Below, piece by piece: positions 27,434-35,400 of a stretch of 64,000 bases of DNA. Source of the DNA: Dolomitihabitans soli (lineage in GTDB: Bacteria; Actinomycetota; Actinomycetes; Streptosporangiales; Streptosporangiaceae); assembly GCF_022213955.1 (NCBI RefSeq), contig NZ_JAKNTW010000023.1, forward strand, positions 124,001 through 188,000, in the 5' to 3' direction. Positions within the stretch are counted from its first letter, which is position 1; each line of letters opens with the position of its first letter. Made by a program: the position numbers and the translations under genes. Below the pieces are notes generated by a model that did no database searches, was not told the DNA's origin, and saw only the letters and a program-made list of their open reading frames with translations.

Positions 27434-27483
27434 ATATCGGTCTGGACCGAAATCAAGGCGGACATTTCGGCCTTGACCGTTAT
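27434..27483. promoter_or_regulatory. Pair of 20-bp palindromic operators (copies 1 and 2)
   Basis: ATATCGGTCTGGACCGAAAT (27434-27453) and ATTTCGGCCTTGACCGTTAT (27464-27483) are spaced exactly 30 bp apart between the divergent propeller and epimerase genes. They match two further sites near 32178 and 33352. Consensus about ATWTCGGYCTKGACCGWAAT. Confidence 0.7.
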
Positions 27484-27549
27484 AGGCTCTATGGTGGCGG
27501 TCCCTCAGGCAACGGCCGACATCGAATCGTGACGATCAGGAGGGCGTGC

Positions 27550-28359
27550 ATGCGCCTGCTACTCATCGGCGGCGGCGGCACCGTGGGCGGCCAGGTGATC
27601 CCCCACCTGCTCGTACGGCATGACCTCCACGTGCTCGACCCGTCCCCGCCCGCTCACCCCGGCGTGACGCACCATCGCGCGGGCGTGACCGATCCCGGAG
27701 CCCTCGACGCCCTCGCCGGGATGGACGCGGTCGTCCACCTCGCCTCGGTGGTCCCGCGCGGGCCGGAGGTGGCGGACAGCGCCAGGGTGACCGCCGCCTT
27801 CGGGGTGAACGTCGGATCCGTCTACGCCACCCTCGTCGCCGCCCGCCGCCACCACGTGCCCCGGTTCGTCCACGTGAGCACCATGTCGGTCTTCAGCGAG
27901 TACGGCAGGCGTCCGGTCGACGTCTCCCTGCCGCCCGACTCCACCGAACCCTACGGCCTGTCGAAGCGGATGGCCGAGGAGGTCTGCCGGACCACGGCCG
28001 GCGACCTCACGGGCGTGTCCCTCCGGCTGGCCCACCCCACACCCGACGACGACTGGCCGCTGTGGCGCCCGCCCGCCGTCCGGCCTCCCGGCCAGGACGA
28101 AGCCGTCCCGCCTCCCGGCCCGTCGCGCGGTCCGGATGGGGGCGTTCCGCTCGTCGCCCGGCCGCCGGTGCGGCTTCGGTTCGACGACGGCACACCCGTC
28201 GTCGCGCTGGCCGGGAGTGACACCGCCGCCGCGATCGAGGCCGCGCTCCGGTACGGCGGGCCGTACCGTGCCTTCGCCGTGACCGGCGACCCGCGTACCG
28301 TCACCGGTGACGACACGCCGGCCGTGCTGGGCTGGGCGCCGACCGGTCGGAGCGTCTGA
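27550..28359 (+). CDS. NAD-dependent epimerase/dehydratase-like protein (extended SDR)
   Basis: 269 residues from ATG 27550 with CAGGAGGG upstream. The cofactor loop is LLIGGGGTVGGQV, a variant of GxxGxxG. It has the family's substrate-site pattern (VHLASVVPRG, VHVSTMSVFSEYG, and YGLSKRMAEE with catalytic Tyr-x-x-x-Lys). It is short for a sugar-nucleotide epimerase, and its middle carries a Pro-rich linker. The stop overlaps the next start (TGATG), so it forms an operon with the esterase. Two palindromic operators precede it. Confidence 0.82.
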   Translation: MRLLLIGGGGTVGGQVIPHLLVRHDLHVLDPSPPAHPGVTHHRAGVTDPGALDALAGMDAVVHLASVVPRGPEVADSARVTAAFGVNVGSVYATLVAARRHHVPRFVHVSTMSVFSEYGRRPVDVSLPPDSTEPYGLSKRMAEEVCRTTAGDLTGVSLRLAHPTPDDDWPLWRPPAVRPPGQDEAVPPPGPSRGPDGGVPLVARPPVRLRFDDGTPVVALAGSDTAAAIEAALRYGGPYRAFAVTGDPRTVTGDDTPAVLGWAPTGRSV

Positions 28360-29330
28360 TGGCCCTGTTCGACCTGCCGCTCGACCGGCTGCGGACCTTC
28401 GCGCCCGAGCGCGAGGAACCGGCCGGGTTCGACGACTTCTGGCGGATGACGCTGGAGGAGGCCCGGCGCCACGATCTGGACCCGGTGCTCACCCCGCAGG
28501 ACACCGCGCTGGACCTGTTCGAGGTGTCGGAGATCCGGTTCTCCGGCTTCGGCGGGCACCGGATCGGCGGCTGGTTCATCGCGCCCCGCGAGCGGCGAGG
28601 GCCGGTGCCGTGCGTCGTCCGCTATCTGGGGTACTCGGTGGGACGCGGGTTCCCGCACCAGTGGCTCGCCCATCCCGCCGGCGGGCTCGCCACCCTGGTG
28701 ATGGACACCCGGGGGCAGGGCGGCGGCTCGGGGGCGCCCGGCTTCACCGCCGATCCCGTCGGCGGCACCCAGCCGGAGGTGGCCGGGTTCCTCACCCGTG
28801 GGCTGGCCGCTCCCGAAAGCTACTACTACCGGCGGGTCTACACCGACGCGGTGCGCGCGGTGGAGGCCGCGGCGGCGCTCCCCGCCGTCGATCCCGGGCG
28901 GATCGCGGTCTCGGGTGGCAGCCAGGGGGGCGGCGTCGGGCTCGCCGTGGCCGGACTCCTGCCGTCCGCGCTGCGCGCGGTGGTCCTCGACGTCCCCTCC
29001 CTGGCCCTGTTCCGGCGGGCCACCGAGATCAGCAACGCCGGGTCGCGCTCGGAGATCGCGGAGTACCTGCGCACGCACCGAGGGCTGATCGAGGAGGTCT
29101 TCGGTGTGCTCTCCTACTTCGACGGGGTCAACTTCGCGGCCCGCGCGACGGTGCCCGCCTGGTTCTCCGCCGCGCTGATGGACCAGGTGTGCCCGCCGTC
29201 GACGATCTTCGCGGCGTACAACCACTACGCGGGGGAGAAGCACATGCGGGTCTGGCCGTACAACGGGCACGAGGGCGGCGGCGGCGAGCAGGAGGCCGCG
29301 AACCTGGCCCTGCTCAAACGCCTCCTCTGA
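28359..29330 (+). CDS. Acetylxylan esterase-like (CE7) alpha/beta hydrolase
   Basis: 323 residues. The CE7 family pattern is clear: FDDFWRMTLEEAR, RGQGGGSGAPGF, the nucleophile Ser in SGGSQGGGVGLAVAGL, an acidic residue near MDQVCPPSTIFAAYN, and the terminal catalytic His in GHEGGGGEQE. Such enzymes deacetylate xylo-oligosaccharides or cephalosporin C; no signal peptide, so it acts on an imported substrate. Co-operonic with the epimerase-like gene; belongs to the operator-defined regulon. Confidence 0.88.
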   Translation: MALFDLPLDRLRTFAPEREEPAGFDDFWRMTLEEARRHDLDPVLTPQDTALDLFEVSEIRFSGFGGHRIGGWFIAPRERRGPVPCVVRYLGYSVGRGFPHQWLAHPAGGLATLVMDTRGQGGGSGAPGFTADPVGGTQPEVAGFLTRGLAAPESYYYRRVYTDAVRAVEAAAALPAVDPGRIAVSGGSQGGGVGLAVAGLLPSALRAVVLDVPSLALFRRATEISNAGSRSEIAEYLRTHRGLIEEVFGVLSYFDGVNFAARATVPAWFSAALMDQVCPPSTIFAAYNHYAGEKHMRVWPYNGHEGGGGEQEAANLALLKRLL

Positions 29331-29335
29331 CCCCT

Positions 29336-29370
29336 GCCCCGCCAGCCGGTGGTGGGTCGCCTGGCGGGGC
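29336..29370. terminator. Bidirectional hairpin between convergent genes
   Basis: Perfect 10-bp arms GCCCCGCCAG and CTGGCGGGGC with a 15-base loop lie between the stops of the esterase (rightward) and the DegT aminotransferase (leftward). There is no U-tract, as is common in high-GC actinobacteria. Confidence 0.6.
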
Positions 29371-29381
29371 GGCGTGGTCGG

Positions 29382-30533
29382 TCAGATGACCGAGGTGAGG
29401 ACCTTGGCGAAGGCCTCGGTGACGTGGGTGGCCTCGGCCGGGTCCGCCATCAGCATCGACTGGCGGATCCAGACGACGTCGGCGGCCGCGGCCGTGGCCG
29501 CCGGGCACGCCTCGGTACGGGCCTGGTGCAGCGCGGCCATACCGCCCAGAGGCGGATAGCCGCCGTCGATCGGCACCCCCTCGGCGGCCATCGCGGCCAG
29601 CAGGAACTCCCGGTCCACCGGGGTCTCCAGGCGGAGCATCAGCAGGTGCCGGGAGTCGCGGGTGGTGCCGGCGGGCTGGGGCACGAAGGTCACCGGCAGC
29701 CCGTCCAGCTCCGTCGCCAGCTGGGCGCAGAACGCCTCCCGCCGGGCGATCTCCGACTCCAGCCGGTCCAGCCAGGGGAGCAGCAGCGCGGCCTGGATCT
29801 CGGTGAGCCGCAGGTTCCAGCCCACCTCCGGATGGCCGTACCACTCGCCGCCGAGCCGCCGCCCGAGGTTGCACGCCGACCAGATCGCCCCGTGCGCGCC
29901 GGCCTCCCGGCAGACGATCACGCCGCCCTCGCCCGCGGTCATCGCCTTGCTCGCCTGGAAGCTGAACACCCCGGCGTCGCCGAGCCCGCCGACCGGCCTG
30001 CCGTGGTAGAGGGCCCCGTGAGCCTGTGCGCAGTCCTCCACGACCACCAGGCCGTGCCGCCGGGCGACCGCCGTGATCGCGTCCATGTCGGCCGGGCTGC
30101 CCGCGAGGTGCACCGGCATGATCGCGGCCGTCTCGCTCGTGACGGCCGCCTCCACCGCCTGGGCGGACAGGTGCAGATCGACGGGGTCCACATCGACGAT
30201 CACCGGAGTCGCCCCCGTGAGCAGGACCGAGGTGGCACACGCCACGAAGGTGTAGGCCGGAATGATCACCTCGTCCCCCGGCCCCACGCCGAGCCCGCGC
30301 AGCGCCGCGAACAGGCCGAGCGTCGCGTTCCCCACCGTCACGCCGTACGGCACGCCGGATCGGTCCGCGAAGGCCGCGGCCAGATCGTTGCAGACGGAGC
30401 CCTGGGTGGCGCCCCACAGGCCGCTGTCCAGCACTTCGGTCACCAGTTTGCGCTGGCCGTCGTCGAGCGGCGGCGGCCAGGACGGCCACGGGGCGGATCT
30501 GACGGGGGTGCCGCCGTGGATGGCGAGGGTCAC
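29382..30533 (-). CDS. DegT/DnrJ/EryC1/StrS family aminotransferase
   Basis: 383 residues, GTG start overlapping the previous stop by four bases. Typical PLP-dependent sugar aminotransferase: GNATLGLFAALRGLGVGPGDEV, VVEDCAQAHGA (Asp binding the pyridine nitrogen) and FSFQASKAMTAGEGG with the Schiff-base Lys. Family members transaminate keto-sugars or keto-cyclitols. It is the last gene of a three-gene operon with two amidohydrolase-family proteins. A decayed paralogue lies at 32.5-33.3 kb. Confidence 0.92.
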   Translation of the reverse strand: MTLAIHGGTPVRSAPWPSWPPPLDDGQRKLVTEVLDSGLWGATQGSVCNDLAAAFADRSGVPYGVTVGNATLGLFAALRGLGVGPGDEVIIPAYTFVACATSVLLTGATPVIVDVDPVDLHLSAQAVEAAVTSETAAIMPVHLAGSPADMDAITAVARRHGLVVVEDCAQAHGALYHGRPVGGLGDAGVFSFQASKAMTAGEGGVIVCREAGAHGAIWSACNLGRRLGGEWYGHPEVGWNLRLTEIQAALLLPWLDRLESEIARREAFCAQLATELDGLPVTFVPQPAGTTRDSRHLLMLRLETPVDREFLLAAMAAEGVPIDGGYPPLGGMAALHQARTEACPAATAAAADVVWIRQSMLMADPAEATHVTEAFAKVLTSVI

Positions 30534-31285
30534 GATCGCTGTCCTCCATGATCGAAGTCAGGGTGGTCGGGGTGCAGGCCGAGAATTCCGGCGAGGTTGC
30601 CGCCGAGGATCAGGGCGCGTTCCGGCTCGGTGAGCGGGGCGAGGGTCACCCGGCCCAGGCCGACGCGGAGGTCGAGGAAGCAGGCATCGGAGCCGAAGAG
30701 GACGCGTTCGGCGCCCACCATGGCGGCCAGGCGGGCGATCCAGCGGCCGGTCATCTTCGAACCGCAGATCTCCAGGAGCACGTTCGGGTGGTCCGCCACC
30801 AGCGTCGCCGCGCGGGCGAAGCCGTACGGCCACAGTCCGGCGTGCCCCAAGAGCAGGGGGATCGTGGGATGCCGAGCGGCGACCACGGCGAACTGCGACG
30901 GGTCGCTCCACGGTGAGTCCGTCTGGCCGTGGGCGAGGACGGGCAGCCCGGTCGCGAAGGCGGGCTCGTAGAGCGGGTCGTCGAGGCGGCATTCGTGGAC
31001 GTCGGGGTGGAGCTTGACACCCCAGACGTGCGGCCCGCCGGTGAGGGGCGTGCGGTGGTGCGGGTTGTAGACCTGCCAGACGCCGAACCTGCCGGGGAAC
31101 CTCCGTGCGGCCTCGGCGGCCCGCCTGTTGCCCTCGGCCGCGTCGGGACCGACGGCGAGCAGGTCGCTGACGCCCATCGCGGTGACGCCGATCCGGTCCA
31201 TCGTGGCGACCAGTCCCTCGGGGGAGGGGTCGGGGATCAGGAAGTCGGGCCAGCGACCGAGGTGGCCGTGCGCGTCGAGGATCAT
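30530..31285 (-). CDS. Amidohydrolase family protein (COG2159-type TIM barrel)
   Basis: 251 residues from ATG 31285, with AGAGG six bases upstream; the longer open frame to 31681 lies inside the upstream gene. Metal-binding residues are intact: DAHGHLG (His-x-His) at the N-terminus, GVKLHPD, LLLGHAGLWPYG and LFGSDACF (the catalytic Asp). The family includes decarboxylases and hydrolases using a mononuclear metal; substrate unknown. Overlaps both operon neighbours by four bases. Confidence 0.88.
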   Translation of the reverse strand: MILDAHGHLGRWPDFLIPDPSPEGLVATMDRIGVTAMGVSDLLAVGPDAAEGNRRAAEAARRFPGRFGVWQVYNPHHRTPLTGGPHVWGVKLHPDVHECRLDDPLYEPAFATGLPVLAHGQTDSPWSDPSQFAVVAARHPTIPLLLGHAGLWPYGFARAATLVADHPNVLLEICGSKMTGRWIARLAAMVGAERVLFGSDACFLDLRVGLGRVTLAPLTEPERALILGGNLAGILGLHPDHPDFDHGGQRS

Positions 31286-32187
31286 CGGACACCTCTCGAT
31301 CCAGGGGCTTCTGGCGGGGACGACGTCTCGGGACGGGTGGACGTCTCCAGGAGCGGCGCGGGTTCCGGGCGGGCGGACGGGTTCAGGAAGGACGGCGCTG
31401 CCGGTCGGGCGGCGGCTTCTGGCGGGGACGACGTCTCGGGGTGGGGGCCTTCGAAGAGGGGGAGGGCGTCGGAGCCGGGGGCGGACAGCAGCCTTCGGAG
31501 CGAGCCGGACGCGATGGCGGCCGTCTCGTCGGAGCTGAGGGCCAGATGGTCGAGCAGGAACCTGGGTCCGCAGTCGTCCATCACCGGTGCTCCGGTGCCG
31601 AACACCAGCCGGTCCGCGCCGTACAGCCCGGCGAGCCACTCCACGCCCCCCTGGGTGTTGACCGTCCCCATCTCCAGCCACAGGCCGGGGATCTCGGCCA
31701 TCAGCTCGGCCACCGCGCGCAGTCGCCGGTAGCCGGGATTCAGCAGCAGGATGCGCAGGCCGGGCAGTTCGCGGGCGAGGGTGTGGAGTTCGCCCGGCGA
31801 GGTCTCCGCGAAGTCGATCGCCACGGGCAGGTTCAGCGCGGCCAGCCAGCGCAGGGCGATCGGCCCGGTCAGCTCGAAACCGTGTCGTTTCGGGCAGAGC
31901 CTGATCATGCGCACGTCCCAGGCCGTCACCTCGCCGGGGCCGCCGGGCGTGCTCGCCCCCGGCACGCCGGGCACCACGACGGGCACCGGGATCAGCCGGG
32001 GATCGTTCAGCGCGAGCAGCGCCTCGTTGCCCGCCGCCGCGTCGGAGTGGAGGCTCAGCGTGTGGGTGACGCAGGCGGCGGCGACGCCCAGGCGGTCCAT
32101 CTCCGGCCTCGGGTCGACGGGGAGGTCGTCCATGGGTACGGGCCCGATCAGCCGGTGGGCGTCGATGACCTCTCCTGGTTTCGGCAC
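31282..32187 (-). CDS. Amidohydrolase-like protein lacking metal ligands, with Pro-rich tail
   Basis: 301 residues from GTG 32187, the position where a leaderless message from the promoter at 32195-32223 would begin. An ATG at 32205 lies within the -10 region and is less likely. The fold resembles the downstream amidohydrolase, but the N-terminal His-x-His reads AHRLIG, and the last Asp motif reads VFGTGAPVMDD, so metal binding is probably lost. The last ~60 residues are Pro/Ser/Glu-rich and contain RPETSSPPEA-like segments created by a tandem DNA duplication (around 31312 and 31415). Possibly a non-catalytic subunit of the intact paralogue. Confidence 0.75.
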   Translation of the reverse strand: MPKPGEVIDAHRLIGPVPMDDLPVDPRPEMDRLGVAAACVTHTLSLHSDAAAGNEALLALNDPRLIPVPVVVPGVPGASTPGGPGEVTAWDVRMIRLCPKRHGFELTGPIALRWLAALNLPVAIDFAETSPGELHTLARELPGLRILLLNPGYRRLRAVAELMAEIPGLWLEMGTVNTQGGVEWLAGLYGADRLVFGTGAPVMDDCGPRFLLDHLALSSDETAAIASGSLRRLLSAPGSDALPLFEGPHPETSSPPEAAARPAAPSFLNPSARPEPAPLLETSTRPETSSPPEAPGSRGVR

Positions 32188-32223
32188 AGACCGAAATCTA
32201 GCCATAGGCTTCCAGAGCGTCAA
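32178..32223 (-). promoter_or_regulatory. Promoter with overlapping palindromic operator (copy 3)
   Basis: On the minus strand TTGACG (32223-32218) and TAGATT (32200-32195) are separated by 17 bp. The plus-strand palindrome GTTTCGGCACAGACCGAAAT (32178-32197) overlaps the -10 and the expected start site. Seven bases after the -10 comes GTG 32187, so transcription and translation would start together. Binding by a repressor here would block RNA polymerase. Confidence 0.65.
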
Positions 32224-32269
32224 GGGAATCCATTATGGTCAGCCACGGTATGCGATCAGGAAGGCTGTC

Positions 32270-32460
32270 GTGACCGTGTTCGACGCGAGGAGCCTCATCG
32301 GCGAGCTCAGGGTGACGCTCGACATCGACGTGCTCGCCGGCGCCTATCCGACCGTGCCGGGCCACCCGGTCCCGTCCAGGCGCTCCTGGCGGACCAGGAG
32401 ACGGCGGCCGGTGCCGTCGCCGGCCTGCGCGCCGCGATCTACGACATGATCTCGGGGCAA
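32270..32460 (+). pseudogene. Frameshifted gene fragment of unknown family
   Basis: A GTG at 32270 with AGGAAGG upstream opens VTVFDARSLIGELRVTLDID, codon-rich in GC3. After about residue 33 the coding character moves to another frame (QALLADQETAAGAVAGLRAA, then IYDMISG). This looks like the beginning of a real gene broken by a frameshift and then cut off by a tandem repeat at 32445. Family not recognised. Confidence 0.35.
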
Positions 32461-32509
32461 GGTGCTCGCCATGATCTCGGGGCAAGGTGCTCGCCATGAC
32501 CTCGGGGCA
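32445..32509. repeat. 25-bp tandem repeat, about 2.6 copies
   Basis: Unit CATGATCTCGGGGCAAGGTG plus CTCGC is repeated exactly at 32445 and 32470, with a partial third copy (one change) at 32495. It marks the junction between two decayed genes. Confidence 0.8.
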
Positions 32510-33323
32510 CCCGGGTGATCTTCCTCGACACGCACTTCTGCCACCTGGGCGACTTCCTCGTCGTCGCCGGCGACAAACCGGGCTTCCCACCCCTCCACAT
32601 CGGAGGACAGCCGCACCACCCGCGCCGGCCGGTCGTCATCGGTGATCAGCGGTCCGTCGTCGTCTTGGGTGATGTGCTTCCACCGCTGGAGGCTGAGGCA
32701 CCCCACCTCGCCGACCCGGCCGGTCGTCATCGGTGATTGCCGTGGGTGATGTGCTCCACTGCTGGAGGCTGAAAGCATCCCACCTCGCCGACCCGGCCGA
32801 CCGGTCGCCCGCCCGGCAGTTCGGTGAGCCACGCCTGGGCGCAGTCCTCGATCCGCGTCAGGCCGTGCTCGTCGGCGATCTCGCGCAACTCGTCCACAGG
32901 TGCGGGCGCACCGAAGAGGTGAACCGCCATGATTTGCCTTGGTTTTGGCGATGATCGCCTTGCGAACCGCGTCGGGATCGAGGTTTCCGATAAGAGGATC
33001 AACATCGGCGAAGACAGGGACGGCGTTCTGCGCCAAGATGGGGGCCACGGTCCCGAAGTCGGTCAGCGGCGTCGTGATGATCTCGTCGTCGGGGTCGGGA
33101 GCGGCGGCACGACCGCGAGATGGAGGGCCGCGGTGCCGGAGCTGCACGCGACAGCATGGCGGGAGCCGTACAGCTCCGCCGTCTCGTGTTCCAGCGCACG
33201 CGCCTCGGTCCCCCAAACGGAGTTGAGCATCCTGGAGCGGATCACCTGTTCCACGGCGGCCATCTCCTCCTCGCCCAGCGTCCGCCCGCCCGAGTCGGTG
33301 GCACTGGGAAACGTCGGGGTCAA
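32510..33323 (-). pseudogene. Decayed second DegT/DnrJ/EryC1 aminotransferase
   Basis: Reading leftward from ATG 33323, the N-terminus is intact (TLGEEEMAAVEQVIRSRMLN, ELYGSRHAVACSSGTAALHL). The frame then shifts (IITTPLTDFGTVAPILAQNA), shifts again (AVHLFGAPAPVDELREIADE, IEDCAQAW), and a later piece carries SLQRWKHIT and LITDDDRPARVVRL, the region around the PLP lysine. A segment of about 60 bp is duplicated inside it, and the C-terminal half is absent. It sits directly behind operator copy 4, so it was probably once regulated with the intact paralogue at 29.4 kb. Confidence 0.75.
32668..32805. repeat. Direct duplication inside the DegT pseudogene
   Basis: The segment starting GGGTGATGTGCTTCC at 32668 and ending in CCGACCCGGCCG recurs, slightly diverged, from 32744 to about 32805. 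It duplicates the codons for the RVGEVGC region on the minus strand. Confidence 0.7.
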
Positions 33324-33351
33324 CGGATATTTCGCAGGGGGTAGAGTCTGA

Positions 33352-33371
33352 TATACGGTCTTGACCGTAAT
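33352..33371. promoter_or_regulatory. Palindromic operator (copy 4) upstream of the regulator
   Basis: TATACGGTCTTGACCGTAAT has the inverted core TACGGTC-TT-GACCGTA, the most symmetrical of the four copies. It lies between the DegT pseudogene start and the regulator start, consistent with autoregulation. Confidence 0.7.
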
Positions 33372-33408
33372 CTTGACGACAGCCCGCGACAGGAGCTAGG
33401 AGGTTTGG

Positions 33409-34614
33409 GTGGGGATCCTCATCGGAGTGGTCGGCCCTCACGATCTGGTTGACGAGGTGGCCGCCATCTGTGAGGAACAGCCGGGCGTGAGCACGCTCCG
33501 GCTGGACTACGACCACGAGTCGCAGGCGCCCACGGTCGTCGAGGCGCACGCCACCGCCGTCGAGGGCTGGCTGTTCACCGGCATCGTGCCCTACATGCTC
33601 AGCCACGACGCCGACGTGCTCTCCCGCCCCGCCGCGTTCGTCGACTACTCCGGCGCGACCCTGCTCAGCGCCCTCGTACGGCTGCAGCACCAGGGCCAGG
33701 ACGTCACCCGGCTGTCCATCGACACCATCTCCACCGCCGACGTGATGACCACCTTCGCCGAGGCCGGCCTGCCCACCAGCCAGCTCAGGACCATCCCCTA
33801 CCGCGCCGGGATGACGTCCGAACAGGCGGTCGCCTTCCACCGGCGCGGCAAGGGACACGCCGCGATCACCTGCCTCAGCTCGGTCCACGAGGAGTTGCGC
33901 GGCGAGATCCACGTGCTCCGCCTGGTCCCGTCGATCCACTCGGTACGGGTCGCCCTGCGGCAACTCCTGCTCTCCGCCGAGGGGCAGGCCCAGGAAGACG
34001 CGCAGATCGTGCTCGGGCTGATCGAGATCGACGCCGAGGAGGGCCTGCTCCGGGAGGCCACCGCGCTCGGCGGCACCCTCGCGGCCTTCCGCGGCGGCAC
34101 CCACCTGCTGGTCACCACCCGGGGGCCGCTGCACGACGCGACCGGCGGCTTCTCCAGCCTGCCCATGTTGTCGCGCCTGGCCGGCCACAGCCGGGTCGTC
34201 CGGGTCGGCTTCGGCCTGGGCCGCAGCGCCGCCGAAGCGGAGAGCCTGGCTCGCCGGGCCCTCGCCCGCGCCCGCCGGATCGGCGACGTGGCCGCGGTCC
34301 TGTCGGTGCGCGCCGACACCGACATCCTGCTCGACTCGGTGAGCGCGCCGCCCGCCGCGGAACAGAACCTGCGGGTCATCGCCCGCCGCGTCGGCCTGTC
34401 CGTGCCGACCCTGGAGAAGCTGCTCGAAGCCCGCACCGCCCTCGGCGACGAGCCGCTCACCACCAAGGAGATCGCCGAGCGCCTCGCGGTGCAGCAGCGT
34501 ACGGCCCGCCGCATGCTCCACCGCCTGGAACTGGCCGGCCTCGCCGAACGCACCGGCAATCTCACCAGCGGCACCAGCGGCCGGCCCCTCACCCTGTACC
34601 GCCTGATGCTCTAG
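33409..34614 (+). CDS. Multidomain winged-helix transcriptional regulator
   Basis: 401 residues, GTG start with AGGAGG upstream. Three parts are visible. Residues 1-165 form a sensor-like alpha/beta domain (ILIGVVGPHDLVDEVAAICE, HRRGKGHAAITCLSS) resembling PrpR-type receptor domains. Residues about 170-305 look like a degenerate GGDEF-type domain (RVGFGLGRSAAEAESLARRA). The C-terminus is a winged helix (LTTKEIAERLAVQQRTARRM). It is the only regulator in block 3 and is preceded by operator copy 4, so it is the best candidate to bind the four palindromes. The ligand is unknown. Confidence 0.8.
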   Translation: MGILIGVVGPHDLVDEVAAICEEQPGVSTLRLDYDHESQAPTVVEAHATAVEGWLFTGIVPYMLSHDADVLSRPAAFVDYSGATLLSALVRLQHQGQDVTRLSIDTISTADVMTTFAEAGLPTSQLRTIPYRAGMTSEQAVAFHRRGKGHAAITCLSSVHEELRGEIHVLRLVPSIHSVRVALRQLLLSAEGQAQEDAQIVLGLIEIDAEEGLLREATALGGTLAAFRGGTHLLVTTRGPLHDATGGFSSLPMLSRLAGHSRVVRVGFGLGRSAAEAESLARRALARARRIGDVAAVLSVRADTDILLDSVSAPPAAEQNLRVIARRVGLSVPTLEKLLEARTALGDEPLTTKEIAERLAVQQRTARRMLHRLELAGLAERTGNLTSGTSGRPLTLYRLML

Positions 34615-34717
34615 CGAACCCGTCGGCCGTTCCTGTGCTCTAGCGAACCCGTCGGCCGTTCCTGTGCTCTAGCGAACCCGTCGGCCGTTCCTGTGCTCTA
34701 GCGAACCCGTCGGCCGT
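34608..34717. repeat. 29-bp tandem repeat (about 3.8 copies) covering the regulator stop codon
   Basis: The unit GCTCTAGCGAACCCGTCGGC plus CGTTCCTGT starts at 34608, 34637, 34666 and 34695 (last copy incomplete). The first copy contains the TAG stop of the regulator, so each unit repeats the end of the gene. No spacers are present, so it is not a CRISPR array. Confidence 0.9.
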
Positions 34718-34806
34718 GCTTGACATGAACCTTGGTTGAGGTCCGAAGGTTGCCGTATCCGCTCCCGGTCAGGGGACGGGGAAGCGCCACCATCGGAGGA
34801 ACCGTC

Positions 34807-35400
34807 ATGCCCGAAAAGCCGCTCAAGCTCGCAGTGATCATCGGCAGCGTCCGGGAGGGCAGATTCGGGCCGACCGTCGCCGACTGGTTCGTCCGCCAGG
34901 CCGTACGGCACGGCGGCCTGGACGTCGACGTGATCGACCTGGCCGGGACGCCCCTCCCCGTGATGCTGCCCAACTTCGGTGCCGCACCGCCCCGGGAGAC
35001 CGCGGAGGCGTTGGAAGGGCTGACGCCGAGGCTGGCGGCGGCAGACGCGTTCGCGATCGTGACACCGGAGTACAACCACAGTTTTCCCGCGTCCCTGAAG
35101 AACGCCATCGACTGGCACGACCGGCAGTGGCACGCCAAGCCCGTCGGCTTCGTCTCCTACGGCGGCCTATCGGGCGGTCTGCGGGCGGTCGAGCACCTGC
35201 GCCTGGTCTTCGCCGAACTGCACGCGGTCACCGTCCGGGACACCGTCAGCTTCCACGGCGCCTGGGGCCAGTTCGGCGACCAGCACGAGCCGGCCAGCCC
35301 GGCGGGGGCCGACGCGGCGGCCAAGGTCCTGCTCGACCAGCTCGCCTGGTGGGCGTGGACGCTCCGGGACGCCCGCGCGGCCCGCCCTTACGCGGTCTGA
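34807..35400 (+). CDS. NADPH-dependent FMN reductase family protein
   Basis: 197 residues from ATG 34807 with CGGAGGA upstream. Flavodoxin-like fold with the phosphate loop IIGSVREGRFGPTVADW and the FMN-binding TPEYNHSFPASLKNAIDW motif; SYGGLSGGLRAVEHLR completes the site. Likely an NAD(P)H:FMN or quinone/azo reductase. A TTGACA box at 34720 followed by the small inverted repeat AACCTTGGTT suggests a MerR-like operator, as often precedes such genes. It probably does not belong to the regulon to its left. Confidence 0.9.
   Translation: MPEKPLKLAVIIGSVREGRFGPTVADWFVRQAVRHGGLDVDVIDLAGTPLPVMLPNFGAAPPRETAEALEGLTPRLAAADAFAIVTPEYNHSFPASLKNAIDWHDRQWHAKPVGFVSYGGLSGGLRAVEHLRLVFAELHAVTVRDTVSFHGAWGQFGDQHEPASPAGADAAAKVLLDQLAWWAWTLRDARAARPYAV

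Noticed and set aside
34608-34717. CRISPR array
   Set aside because: The 29-bp units are directly adjacent with no spacers, and no cas genes are present.
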